Shown here: piece by piece, positions 8,939 to 16,669 of the stretch
Layout: every line of letters begins with the position of its first letter
Numbering within the stretch: position 1 is the first letter of the stretch
NCBI GenBank assembly: GCA_028277945.1
Contig: JANQFH010000012.1
Location: 62,001-126,000, forward strand
Source: Oligoflexia bacterium
Lineage (GTDB): Bacteria; Bdellovibrionota_G; JANQFH01
Length of the DNA: 64,000 nucleotides
Reading direction: 5' to 3'
Position numbers and translations under genes: made by a program
Notes under the pieces: model-generated
Databases searched by the model: none
Seen by the model: the letters and a program-made list of their open reading frames with translations, nothing else
Told to the model about the DNA's origin: nothing

Positions 8939-10210
8939 TCAATCCTTATTTTGGATCTGTATCTTCTCTATCTTTGCATCAAAAAGACCAACCGTCTCTT
9001 TTACGTACGGGTCTTCAATAGTCTCTCGAGACTTTGGGTTCTGTCGCCGGTCAACAATTGATTTTTTCACTTCATGTTGATCACCCTGGAGAAGACTCAA
9101 CGCTTCGCGGACAGTCATAAAATCGCCTCTTACATGGCACATCTTGATAACCGTAGTCTCTACAAGATAAGTCTCTTGCTGTGAGTGATGCATTTCCAAA
9201 ATGGCGCGTTTAACGAGGTCAAAATAGCGTTCCAGTTCAATTTGGGTTGTCTCCGCAAACAATCCCTCTAACTCGGACACTTCATCCGCGGTTAGACTGA
9301 TCTCACTGGCCTTCAGACCCACCTTGATGAGAAGAGCATGGCGGATTTCTTCCAGTAGGCTCTCGAGGAAGCGTCTAAGTTCGTAGCCGGCAAAGTAGAT
9401 TGCATGCATATCTTTGACCGCAGATGCCGTATCCCCTGCAACAACATGCTGTAGCAATTGCATCATGGAACTACGATCCACCAAACCAAGTAGCTCGCGT
9501 GCTTCTTCATCAGGTATCTGCATGCCACAGTAGGATATCAGACGATCAAACAAGGTCAGAGCATCACGCACACTGCCTTGAGCCTCTCTTGCAGTGGCGT
9601 ATAGAATCGTGTCAGAAACATCGATACCTTCTGACTCACTGATCTTCCGCAGCTGTTTGGCAATGACGTCTCTACTGACACGTTTGAAGTCAAAACGTTG
9701 GCAACGAGACACGATGGTATCAGGAAGTTTATGCGGCTCTGTAGTTGCAAAGATAAACACGATACCACTAGGCGGTTCTTCTAGCGTCTTTAACAGCGCG
9801 TTAAAAGCCGCTTTGGAAAGCATGTGCACCTCATCAATGATGTAGATCTTGTACTTCCCTTTAACGGGGAGATACTGGATGTTCTCTTTAAGTTCACGCA
9901 CGTCATCCACTCCGGTGTTGGAGGCGCCGTCAATCTCGAGCACCTCCAGCGAGGCACCCGAGCTGATCGCCTTACAGCTGGGGCATTGGCTGCAGGGTGA
10001 AGGCGTGGGACCGGATTCACAGTTCAGAGCTTTGGCAAGGATTCGCGCGGTTGAGGTCTTACCTACGCCCCTGACACCGGTAAAGAGATAGGCGTGGGCA
10101 ATACGATCTCGCTCAATGCTGTTCTGCAACGTCTTGGCGATATGCGCCTGGCCAATAAGCTCAGAGAATTCGCTAGGTCGCCATTTTCTTGCAAGTACTT
10201 GATATTCCAT
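8939..10210 (-). CDS. dnaX: DNA polymerase III gamma/tau subunit DnaX, short form
   Basis: AAA+ clamp-loader subunit. The Walker A GVRGVGKT is at residues 45-52, a zinc-binding C4 set at Cys64, 73, 76 and 79, Walker B 'YIIDEVHML', and sensor/arginine-finger region 'FATTEPHKLPDTIVSRCQRF'. At 423 residues it stops after the clamp-loader collar domain. The long C-terminal tau extension that binds DnaB helicase and the alpha subunit is absent, so only a gamma-like product is encoded unless recoding occurs; I see no obvious slippery A-run at the end. It starts 11 bp from the 3' end of the SRP RNA gene and heads dnaX-ybaB-recR. Confidence 0.95.
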   Translation of the reverse strand: MEYQVLARKWRPSEFSELIGQAHIAKTLQNSIERDRIAHAYLFTGVRGVGKTSTARILAKALNCESGPTPSPCSQCPSCKAISSGASLEVLEIDGASNTGVDDVRELKENIQYLPVKGKYKIYIIDEVHMLSKAAFNALLKTLEEPPSGIVFIFATTEPHKLPDTIVSRCQRFDFKRVSRDVIAKQLRKISESEGIDVSDTILYATAREAQGSVRDALTLFDRLISYCGMQIPDEEARELLGLVDRSSMMQLLQHVVAGDTASAVKDMHAIYFAGYELRRFLESLLEEIRHALLIKVGLKASEISLTADEVSELEGLFAETTQIELERYFDLVKRAILEMHHSQQETYLVETTVIKMCHVRGDFMTVREALSLLQGDQHEVKKSIVDRRQNPKSRETIEDPYVKETVGLFDAKIEKIQIQNKD

Positions 10211-10220
10211 AATAAAGCCT

Positions 10221-10322
10221 AATAGCCAGGCTTCTCTGCGGCAGGCTCAACCAGCGACTACCGCTGCTTCCTTCCGGACCTGACGGGTTTCATCGTAGTA
10301 AGCTCGCACAGGACCCGGCTAT
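10221..10322 (-). ncRNA. ffs: Bacterial signal recognition particle RNA (4.5S type)
   Basis: On the minus strand the sequence contains the universal SRP domain IV core: the GTCAGGTCCGGAAGGAAGCA segment with the GGAA tetraloop, the asymmetric loop, and matching flanking helices. The ends pair (ATAGCCGGG against CCTGGCTAT), giving a single ~100-nt hairpin of the short 4.5S type without an Alu domain. The RNA binds the Ffh M domain; ffh lies 25 kb away in this window. Placement directly upstream of dnaX is a common gene order. Boundaries are accurate to a few bases. Confidence 0.95.
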
Positions 10323-10398
10323 CAGGCAAGTTAAGACCTCCTTCGGTTTCGCAATCCCTTCGCAATCCCAGGGTTATTTGTCGCAGCTTTGCTGCGAC

Positions 10399-10552
10399 TG
10401 TCACAATTATACGTCTCTCCTTCGGAGAGGGAGGGATGCCGGCGGCCTACGGCCCCGGATCCCTAGAGTTATTAGGCGTCGCTAAAGCGATGCCTGTAAG
10501 AATTGTAAGCCTCTCCGTTCAAGCATTGCGTAGCAAAGCTTGAACGGAGAGG
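10399..10552 (-). repeat. Palindromic extragenic repeat abutting tRNA-Ser(GCU), copy 1
   Basis: This block is shared with 11561-11738. Reading on the plus strand it holds, in order: a short CTCTCC/GGAGAG hairpin (10415-10429); a GC-rich hairpin GGGAT...ATCCC (10433-10463); a GGCGTCGCT/AGCGATGCC hairpin (10475-10494); and a palindrome with arms CTCTCCGTTCAAGC (10511-10524) and GCTTGAACGGAGAG (10538-10551). The last arm contains the 3' acceptor end of the tRNA. A core of about 67 bp is identical to copy 2, with a C/T difference in one hairpin stem that keeps pairing (G-C versus G-U). In this copy the outer palindrome has shrunk to a 3-nt loop form. The minus strand is downstream of the tRNA, so it may act in tRNA 3' processing or termination; no U-run is present. 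Confidence 0.75.
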
Positions 10553-10635
10553 GAGGGATTCGAACCCTCGGTAGAGCTTTTAGGCCCTACAGTCGATTAG
10601 CAATCGACCGCCTTCAGCCACTCGGCCACCTCTCC
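10545..10635 (-). tRNA. tRNA-Ser, anticodon GCU
   Basis: The minus strand folds as a long-variable-arm tRNA. The 5' acceptor GGAGAGG pairs with 3' CCTCTCC and the discriminator is G, the serine identity base. The D-arm is GGCCGAGTGGCTGAAGGC, and the anticodon arm GTCGA-TTGCTAA-TCGAC gives GCU (reads AGC/AGU). The extended variable arm is followed by T-arm GAGGGTTCGAATCCCTC. CCA is not encoded. The 3' seven bases also form part of a palindrome continuing downstream. Confidence 0.95.
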
Positions 10636-10655
10636 AAGTACCCAAAAAGCAAGTT

Positions 10656-10684
10656 AGTCTTATTGAAAAGCAGATAGGTGTCAA
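10656..10684 (-). promoter_or_regulatory. Candidate sigma-70 promoter for tRNA-Ser(GCU)
   Basis: On the minus strand a perfect TTGACA (10679-10684) is followed 17 bp later by AAGACT (10656-10661), a weak -10 (3 of 6 matches). The tRNA 5' end lies about 20 nt further, a suitable distance. The -35 is convincing; the -10 choice is uncertain. Confidence 0.35.
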
Positions 10685-10700
10685 CTCCGCCAACGTCCCA

Positions 10701-11498
10701 TCAAAGCTTGACGCCATTGCCAAACTTTTTTGCAGCCGCGTCGTAGAGTTGCAGAGCCTCGGGTAAGTGCGCCTCTAGATTACGGATTCGTGTTGACGAT
10801 GCTGGATGGGTAGAGAGAAATTCCGGCGGTGCGCCAGCTGAGCTCTGTTGAAAACGCTGCCAAAAGCTCACAGCTGCTCGTGGATCATAGCCTGCCTTGG
10901 CCATATACTTAAGACCGACAAGATCGGCATCCGTCTCATGGCTGCGGCTGTAGGGCAACATAATGCCCACCGTGGCACCCGCACCCATAAGGCCTAACAG
11001 AGTATTCTTCTGCTTTGAATTGCCAAGAGAGAGCTCGGCCACGGACATACCCAGATCCAACACCATAGACTGGGTAATCCGCTGCCCAGAATGGCGTAGG
11101 ATGGCGTGGGCAACTTCATGGCCAAGTACGGCAGCCATACCCGCTTCATTCTGCATGGCTGGTAGAATACCCGTATAGACAGCCACCTTACCACCTGGCA
11201 TACACCAAGCGTTCTGTTCTTTCGACTCGATCAAAGTAAACTGCCAATCAAATCCGGTCTGGCTGGTCTGCGCGGCAATGCCGTTGCCAACCCTCTGCAG
11301 AATTTCGTTGAGACGTGGATCTCTGTTGATCTTAGCCTCTGACAAAACCTCGCGATAGCCGTCAGCACCGAGTTGGTTTTCAAAACTTGGCGAAGTCAGG
11401 ATAAAGGCAGACTTGTTGGAGTCGGGCAGTTTGATGCAGGCGCAGAAGAACAGCACCAGGATCGTTGAAACAACGGCTATTGAATTTGTTGTTCGCAT
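10701..11498 (-). CDS. M48-family zinc metalloprotease, lipoprotein (LoiP/YcaL-like)
   Basis: A 265-residue peptidase whose N-terminus 'STILVLFFCAC' makes Cys21 a plausible lipidation site. The zinc site is HEVAH (residues 127-131), with the third ligand Glu in 'SHETDADLVGLKYMAKAGYDP' and the family tail 'LSTHPASSTRIRNLEAHLP'. This matches single-domain periplasmic M48 proteases (LoiP, YcaL, BepA without TPR) involved in outer-membrane protein quality control. ATG 11498 is chosen because GGAGG lies just upstream; the longer frame to 11555 has no ribosome site. It stands alone between two tRNA-Ser/repeat blocks. Confidence 0.88.
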   Translation of the reverse strand: MRTTNSIAVVSTILVLFFCACIKLPDSNKSAFILTSPSFENQLGADGYREVLSEAKINRDPRLNEILQRVGNGIAAQTSQTGFDWQFTLIESKEQNAWCMPGGKVAVYTGILPAMQNEAGMAAVLGHEVAHAILRHSGQRITQSMVLDLGMSVAELSLGNSKQKNTLLGLMGAGATVGIMLPYSRSHETDADLVGLKYMAKAGYDPRAAVSFWQRFQQSSAGAPPEFLSTHPASSTRIRNLEAHLPEALQLYDAAAKKFGNGVKL

Positions 11499-11560
11499 CT
11501 TTCCTCCATAACTTGCAGGGTTGTTAACCTCTTCCACCATCGAGGGGTGGCTCACCTACT

Positions 11561-11738
11561 GTCACAATTATACGCCTCTCCGTTCAAGTGTTGCATAGCA
11601 ACACTTGAACGGAGAGGGAGGGATGCCGGCGGCCTACGGCCCCGGATCCCTAGAGTTATTAGGCGTCGCTAAAGCGACGCCTGTAAGAATTGTAAACCTC
11701 TCCGTTCAAGCTTTGCTACGCAAAACTTGAACGGAGAG
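11561..11738 (-). repeat. Palindromic extragenic repeat abutting tRNA-Ser(CGA), copy 2
   Basis: Second copy of the block at 10399-10552, here with both bordering palindromes intact. Palindrome 1 (11576-11616) is a perfect 19-bp stem with a 3-nt loop, arms beginning CTCTCCGTTCAAG. Then come the GGGAT...ATCCC hairpin, a perfect GGCGTCGCT/AGCGACGCC hairpin, and palindrome 2 (11698-11738) with one C-A mismatch. Palindrome 2 merges into the tRNA 3' end, and palindrome 1 carries the same GGAGAGGGAGGGAT run found at the tRNA end, as if the tRNA 3' terminus had been duplicated on the far side of the element. The neighbourhood 11499-11904 has no protein gene other than the start of transaldolase. Confidence 0.75.
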
Positions 11739-11818
11739 GGAGGGATTCGAACCCTCGATTCGGTTGCCCGAATAACGGTTTTCGAGACCGCCGCCTTCAA
11801 CCACTCGGCCACCTCTCC
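11732..11818 (-). tRNA. tRNA-Ser, anticodon CGA
   Basis: The minus strand folds into a serine tRNA with acceptor GGAGAGG/CCTCTCC, discriminator G and D-arm GGCCGAGTGGTTGAAGGC. The anticodon loop CTCGAAA gives CGA (reads UCG), and a long variable arm precedes T-arm GAGGGTTCGAATCCCTC. No CCA is encoded. The T and acceptor arms are identical to those of the tRNA-Ser(GCU) 1.2 kb away, and both genes carry the same downstream palindromic element. Confidence 0.95.
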
Positions 11819-11904
11819 ACAACACAACAAACCCGGGTCGCAAGCGAAACAACCATAAAAATAACTACTTGACAAGGTATGAGCGGCTGCATAAGGTGCC
11901 GGCG

Positions 11905-12546
11905 ATGAAGTTCTTTATCGATACCGGTCAGTTGAACGAGATCAAGCAGGCCAACGACTGGGGTTTAATTGACGGCGTCACCACAAACCCCAGCCTGATT
12001 GCCAAAGCCAACACCACCATTGAGGAGCTGATTCCGAGAATCGTTGAAATCGGCGACTGGCCCATCAGCGTTGAGGTTACCGAAAACCACTACGAGGGCA
12101 TGCTGCAACAAGGGCGTGATTTCACGAAGTATGGCAGTAACATCGTCGTTAAACTACCCATGACCCCGGACGGCATCAAAGGTACGCGCACCTTAGCGGC
12201 CGAGGGCATCAAGGTAAACGTCACGTTGATATTCCACCCGATTCAAGGACTCATCGCGGCAAAGGCTGGCGCTACCTATGCCAGCCCCTTTGTCGGCCGT
12301 CTGGATGACATTGCCCATAGCGGTATGGAACTGATTCGTGATTTGGTGAACATCTACGACAACTACGACTACCCCACGGAAGTTCTCGTTGCTAGCGTCA
12401 GACATCCACTGCACGTGGTTGAAGCCGCTAATTTAGGTGCTGATGTTGCCACCATTCCATTCGGCGTGTTGCAAAAGTTTTTTCAGCACCCATTGACCGA
12501 CGCTGGTTTGGAACGCTTCCTGCGTGATGCTGGTAAACAGCCTTGA
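11905..12546 (+). CDS. tal: Transaldolase / fructose-6-phosphate aldolase family (TalC type)
   Basis: The product is 213 residues, the short TalC/FSA length. The N-terminus 'MKFFIDTGQLNEIKQAN' and 'GVTTNPSLIAK' are family signatures. The Schiff-base Lys is in 'NIVVKLPMTPDG', and 'VNVTLIFHPIQGLIAAKAGATYASPFVGRLDD' closes the barrel. It transfers dihydroxyacetone units in the non-oxidative pentose phosphate pathway, in the cytosol. ATG 11905 is chosen over an upstream TTG because the family begins exactly here. It is separated from degP by 44 bp. Whether it acts as transaldolase or F6P aldolase cannot be told from sequence. Confidence 0.92.
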   Translation: MKFFIDTGQLNEIKQANDWGLIDGVTTNPSLIAKANTTIEELIPRIVEIGDWPISVEVTENHYEGMLQQGRDFTKYGSNIVVKLPMTPDGIKGTRTLAAEGIKVNVTLIFHPIQGLIAAKAGATYASPFVGRLDDIAHSGMELIRDLVNIYDNYDYPTEVLVASVRHPLHVVEAANLGADVATIPFGVLQKFFQHPLTDAGLERFLRDAGKQP

Positions 12547-12590
12547 GACAGGCATAGCATTAGAACACACATAGACTTGGAGCTGAAACC

Positions 12591-14078
12591 ATGGACCAAC
12601 AAAAGAATCACTTTGTAAAACGCCTTAGCCAAATCTTGCTAATCTCACTGGTGTTGTTTTCCTGCGTGTTCAATTCCTCATCGAGCGATGAAAAGAATGA
12701 TCGATTCTGGCAAGAGGGCGGGAAAAACCCGACACCAAAATATATCACACCCAATGTCTTTGTGGATATCAGCAAAAAGGTCAATGCTGCGGTTGTTAAT
12801 ATCAGTACGGTGGAAACAGTTAATATACCATCCCAGAGAATACCCTTCGGACAAAGACCGGGACCTTTTTCTTCCCCGCTCGATGAGTTCTTTAGAGACT
12901 TTTTTGACCGCTTTGCGCCGAGAGAGGGTTTGAGACGACAGAGCCTCGGTTCTGGCTTCATCCTTAACAAAGAGGGGTTTATTGTCACCAACAACCACGT
13001 GGTGGAAAGGGCCGATGAGATCAATGTGGTTCTGAGTGATGATGAGTCCTTTAAAGCTACCGTCGTTGGCCGGGATCCCAAAACCGATGTCGCCCTTATC
13101 AAAATTGAGCCCGACAAAGAGACCAAACTGGCTGTGGTGAGCCTCGGTGATTCAGACAAAATGCGTGTTGGCGATATGGTCGTGGCCATTGGCAACCCAT
13201 TTGGCTTAGAGCATACTCTAACGACAGGAGTCATCAGTGCCAAAGGACGCTCACTGAACCTTGGTCAGTATGACGACTTCATTCAGACCGATGCATCGAT
13301 CAATCCCGGCAACAGTGGTGGGCCGCTGCTAAACATCAACGGCGAGGTTATCGGTATCAATACGGCAATCAATGCCGCCGCTCAGGGTATTGGCTTTGCC
13401 ATTCCCATCAACCTGGCAAAAAACATCCTCACCCAGCTCAAAGCTACTGGCAAGGTCACCCGGGGTTGGCTCGGCGTGATTATCATGCGCATGGACAAAG
13501 ACCACGCTAAGGCGCTTGGATTGGATAAGGCCACAGGTGCCGTGGTCTCTGAGGTTCAGGAGGATAGCCCAGCGGCAAAGGCCAAACTGCAGCGTGGTGA
13601 CGTTATTCTCACCTTCGCTGGCAAAAAGGTTGCCGATTATAACGACCTGCCCCGCTTGGTTGCCGATACCGCACCAAACACCGAAGTGGTGTTGGAAATT
13701 CTGCGCAACGGTAAAAAAGTACGCAAACGCGTTACATTGGGTGCCCTTCCCGAAAACGAGATGGTGGCCGAGACCAAAACAGAAAAAAAGAGCGATGAGC
13801 TCGGTGTACGGGTTCAAAATCTCACACCTGAATGGGCACGATCCCAGGGACTGGACCCAGATGACAAGGGCGTTGTTGTGACCTATGTCGACCCCTCTAG
13901 TATCGCCTATGAGAAGGGATTGCGGCGTGGCGATCTGATTCAAGAGATCAACCGTACACCCATTAGCAACATAAGAGATTACCGCAAGACAATCCAGAGT
14001 CTAGACAAGGGTGATGCAGTAATTGTCTGGTTCAAGCGGCGAAATCGTACCGCCTACTTTGCCTTCACCTACAAATAG
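12591..14078 (+). CDS. degP: DegP/HtrA-type periplasmic serine protease with two PDZ domains
   Basis: The 495-residue protein has a signal sequence ending 'LVLFSC', so it may be lipidated at Cys25. The trypsin-like domain has the triad His136 (TNNHVV), Asp166 (KTDVALI) and Ser242 (NPGNSGGPL). Two PDZ domains follow: the first around 'GWLGVIIMRMDKDHAKALGL...GAVVSEVQEDSPAAKA', the second around 'LGVRVQNLTPEWARSQGL...KGVVVTYVDPSS'. A flexible LA-loop-like stretch rich in Phe and Pro (residues 80-110) is present. The family degrades or chaperones misfolded envelope proteins. GGAG lies upstream of the ATG. Confidence 0.94.
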   Translation: MDQQKNHFVKRLSQILLISLVLFSCVFNSSSSDEKNDRFWQEGGKNPTPKYITPNVFVDISKKVNAAVVNISTVETVNIPSQRIPFGQRPGPFSSPLDEFFRDFFDRFAPREGLRRQSLGSGFILNKEGFIVTNNHVVERADEINVVLSDDESFKATVVGRDPKTDVALIKIEPDKETKLAVVSLGDSDKMRVGDMVVAIGNPFGLEHTLTTGVISAKGRSLNLGQYDDFIQTDASINPGNSGGPLLNINGEVIGINTAINAAAQGIGFAIPINLAKNILTQLKATGKVTRGWLGVIIMRMDKDHAKALGLDKATGAVVSEVQEDSPAAKAKLQRGDVILTFAGKKVADYNDLPRLVADTAPNTEVVLEILRNGKKVRKRVTLGALPENEMVAETKTEKKSDELGVRVQNLTPEWARSQGLDPDDKGVVVTYVDPSSIAYEKGLRRGDLIQEINRTPISNIRDYRKTIQSLDKGDAVIVWFKRRNRTAYFAFTYK

Positions 14079-14081
14079 AGG

Positions 14082-15506
14082 TTAATGGGGCAGTCGTTGT
14101 AGCAGGTCATCGCGCGAGATGAGCTCTAAAATCTTGTGCAGCTCTGGGCCATGTTCACGACCCGTAAGCATAATCCTCAGCCCTTTAAAAAACTTGCGCT
14201 TGGGTAGTCCTGTGGCAGTGGCCACGCTTTCAAGCAGATCTCTCCAAGCAACTTCATCGTCCAGCTGGCTGTCCCGAAGCCGCTGTCGCAGCTCTCTGCA
14301 CAGCCGCTGGAAATCGTCACCGCCCAAATGTGGCGACACTTGCGCTGCAACAAAAGGATAGCTGGGACTCTCTTTGTCTGGCCACATCTGATGAACACCA
14401 TCAACATCTAAAAGCGTATTGAAGTTCTCCTGAAAGAGCTCGATGTAGCGCAAGACTCGCTGCCTCGCCACACTAAGAGTGTCGCCAAAGAGCTCGTAAC
14501 GGCCAAGAAGCTCCCTCGCCGACAGCTCATGCAGATAGCGTCTGTTGAAGTAATCCAGCTTTTTCTGTTCAAAGTGGGCAGTACTACCGCCTTTTGGCCA
14601 ACGAAAGTGGACCGCTAACTCCTTTAGATCTTTGCAGGGCTTCTCACCAACTGTGGGACTACCAATCCATAAAAGGTAATGCGCCAACGCCTCTGCCAGG
14701 TAACCACGCTGCAAAAATTCTCTAACAGATAGATCACCTTCTCTCTTCGCCAGTGGCTTGCCAGAGTCACCTACCAACAAAGAGAGGTGCGCAAAGTAAG
14801 GAGAGCGATACTTTAACGCCTGCCAAATCAACATCTGCCTAGCACTATTGGGCAGATGTTCATTACCACGGACAATATGGGTGATCCCGTAATCCATATC
14901 GTCTATTGCGGTAGCAAAGTTAAAACTTGCAACACCATTAGAACGAAGCAAAATAAAATCGCCAAATGCGCCCTTGGGAGTACTAACGTCACCAGCAACC
15001 CTATCACGGAAACGCAGTGGTTGTGGACCAAAACAATCGGTATTAAGACGAACAACCGGTTGCCGAGGCGATTCCTTTGTTAGCGTTTCAATGTCAGATG
15101 TGGATAGACGTTTACATCGGCCACTATACCGCGGTGGTTTACCAGCTCGTCGTGCCCGTTCGTCTTCCGCCTGCAGCTCTTCACTGCTACAGTAACAACG
15201 ATAAGCAATCTGTCGCTTCAGAAGCTCTGCAGCAACCTCCTGATAACGATCTAATCTCTTACTCTGATAAATGGGCTGATCGTCGATAACAATGCCAAGG
15301 CTCTGCAGATCCGCCATGATGTTGGGAACCTGACTGGCATCGGATCGTTGCAGGTCGGTGTCATCCACCCGCAGAAAGAGTTTGCCCCCTTTATGCAGTT
15401 TAAACAGGAAGTTGATGAGAGCAACTCTGGCATTACCCAGGTGTAGCTGGCCCGATGGACTTGGCGCAAAGCGGAGACAGACTCCTCTGCTAGCACTGCT
15501 GCTCAT
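14082..15506 (-). CDS. gltX: Glutamyl-tRNA synthetase
   Basis: Class Ib aminoacyl-tRNA synthetase of 474 residues. The first signature 'RFAPSPSGQLHLGNARVAL' includes HLGN (22-25); the KMSKS-equivalent is 'KPLAKREGD'. The 'RCYCSSEEL' region and a C-terminal helical anticodon-binding domain are present. It charges tRNA-Glu; whether it also charges tRNA-Gln depends on whether a GlnRS or GatCAB exists elsewhere. It overlaps ispF by 4 bp (ATGA), so the two are translationally coupled in an ispD-ispF-gltX run. Confidence 0.94.
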   Translation of the reverse strand: MSSSASRGVCLRFAPSPSGQLHLGNARVALINFLFKLHKGGKLFLRVDDTDLQRSDASQVPNIMADLQSLGIVIDDQPIYQSKRLDRYQEVAAELLKRQIAYRCYCSSEELQAEDERARRAGKPPRYSGRCKRLSTSDIETLTKESPRQPVVRLNTDCFGPQPLRFRDRVAGDVSTPKGAFGDFILLRSNGVASFNFATAIDDMDYGITHIVRGNEHLPNSARQMLIWQALKYRSPYFAHLSLLVGDSGKPLAKREGDLSVREFLQRGYLAEALAHYLLWIGSPTVGEKPCKDLKELAVHFRWPKGGSTAHFEQKKLDYFNRRYLHELSARELLGRYELFGDTLSVARQRVLRYIELFQENFNTLLDVDGVHQMWPDKESPSYPFVAAQVSPHLGGDDFQRLCRELRQRLRDSQLDDEVAWRDLLESVATATGLPKRKFFKGLRIMLTGREHGPELHKILELISRDDLLQRLPH

Positions 15507-15970
15507 GCTCTCTTTTCTAACAGCACAACGGCATGAGCCGCCATACCCTCAGTGGCACAGCCCTCTTTGGTAGTTGCTTTGACACTAATCGCGTCAATGG
15601 AGACGCCGAGATCTGCAGCGAGTGTTTTGCGCATCTCTGTAATGTAGGGTGAGAGCTTTGGTTTATCGGCAATGATCGTACTATCCAGGTGAACAATCGA
15701 ATAACCATCATTGCCAATCATTTGCGTCACCTCCTTGAGGAGGTGACGGCTTGAAATGTTATGATAGCGCGCCTCATTGTCAGGAAAGTGCTGGCCTATA
15801 TCGCCTTTAGCCAGCGCCCCGAGACAGGCATCACAGATAGCGTGGATAAGGACATCGGCATCGGAATGGCCCGCCAGCCCAACATCGTGAGCGATTTTAA
15901 CGCCACCAATGTAGAGTTCGCACTCAGCACTATAGCGATGAAAATCATAACCGTGGCCTATTCTAAACAT
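15503..15970 (-). CDS. ispF: 2-C-methyl-D-erythritol 2,4-cyclodiphosphate synthase
   Basis: Standard 155-residue IspF. The N-terminal 'RIGHGYDFHRY' supplies the Asp and His metal ligands, followed by 'GLAGHSDADVLIHAICDACLGAL' and 'DIGQHFPDNEARYHNISS'. The C-terminal 'AISVKATTKEGCATEGMAAHAVVLLEK' has the conserved KATT/E-G segments. It forms the cyclodiphosphate in the MEP isoprenoid pathway. It overlaps both the upstream ispD (8 bp) and the downstream gltX (4 bp). Confidence 0.96.
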   Translation of the reverse strand: MFRIGHGYDFHRYSAECELYIGGVKIAHDVGLAGHSDADVLIHAICDACLGALAKGDIGQHFPDNEARYHNISSRHLLKEVTQMIGNDGYSIVHLDSTIIADKPKLSPYITEMRKTLAADLGVSIDAISVKATTKEGCATEGMAAHAVVLLEKRA

Positions 15971-16664
15971 AGCCCTCCTCGAGCAGACGCGTCACCGTCG
16001 GCAGATCCTCGCTAACCGTGACTTTAAGGTTACTTGGGTCGCCGGCAATGACCTTTACCGGAATACCCAGCCGTTCTACCAGAGCTGCATCGTCTGTATC
16101 CACATGCCGCTGCTGCAGAGCTTCATCATAGGCACACCGAATAATCTCATATCGAAAACACTGTGGTGTTTGTACTGCCCATAGATCCGTCCGTTCCACG
16201 GTTTCACAGATGACGCCTGCACGTGGTCGCAAACGTTTGATGGTGTCTTGCAGAGGTGTTCCTGGTACCACCGCACCCTCTGTCTCTGTTGCTTTGACGA
16301 GCTTATGCAGTAGGTCTCTGGTAATACACGGCCGAGCCCCATCGTGGATCGCTACAAAGTCACTTCCCTCTGCTGCTAGCAACCCCTGATAGACGGAGTC
16401 ACCTCGACGTTTACCACCCTGAACAACGCGAAACTTCTCTACCTCTTCCATACTAAAGTGTTCATGTAGATAGTTTCTGACGATCTCTATCTGCTGCTGG
16501 GCTACTACTACAACAACCTGTGTAAATATATCTACATCGAGAAACACACGTAGAGGGTAAAAGATAAGTGGACGACCAAGGATCTCTAGGAATTGTTTTG
16601 CCTGTGCAGCATGACCAAAGCGCTCGCCTTTACCAGCAGCAACTATAATCGCTGTCCAACGCAT
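15963..16664 (-). CDS. ispD: 2-C-methyl-D-erythritol 4-phosphate cytidylyltransferase
   Basis: A 233-residue IspD. The CTP-binding 'IIVAAGKGERFG' is at the N-terminus, followed by 'KQFLEILGRPLIFYPLRVF', 'VAIHDGARPCITRDLL' and the C-terminal 'LEERLGIPVKVIAGDPSNLKVTVSEDL' type block ('VERLGIPVKVIAGDPSNLKVT' here). It converts MEP to CDP-methylerythritol. The gene starts 5 bp after the carD stop and overlaps ispF, so ispD-ispF-gltX probably follow carD in one transcript, a frequent gene order. Confidence 0.96.
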   Translation of the reverse strand: MRWTAIIVAAGKGERFGHAAQAKQFLEILGRPLIFYPLRVFLDVDIFTQVVVVVAQQQIEIVRNYLHEHFSMEEVEKFRVVQGGKRRGDSVYQGLLAAEGSDFVAIHDGARPCITRDLLHKLVKATETEGAVVPGTPLQDTIKRLRPRAGVICETVERTDLWAVQTPQCFRYEIIRCAYDEALQQRHVDTDDAALVERLGIPVKVIAGDPSNLKVTVSEDLPTVTRLLEEGYV

Positions 16665-16669
16665 AGGAT

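Noticed and set aside
10399-11738. CRISPR array suggested by repeated palindromic blocks
   Set aside because: Repeats are not evenly spaced, there are no spacers of constant length and no cas genes; the blocks follow tRNA ends.
12608-13243. Minus-strand open frame of 211 codons inside the DegP gene (and a 204-codon one at 13329-13943)
   Set aside because: They mirror a well-conserved protease gene on the other strand and have no ribosome site or family resemblance.
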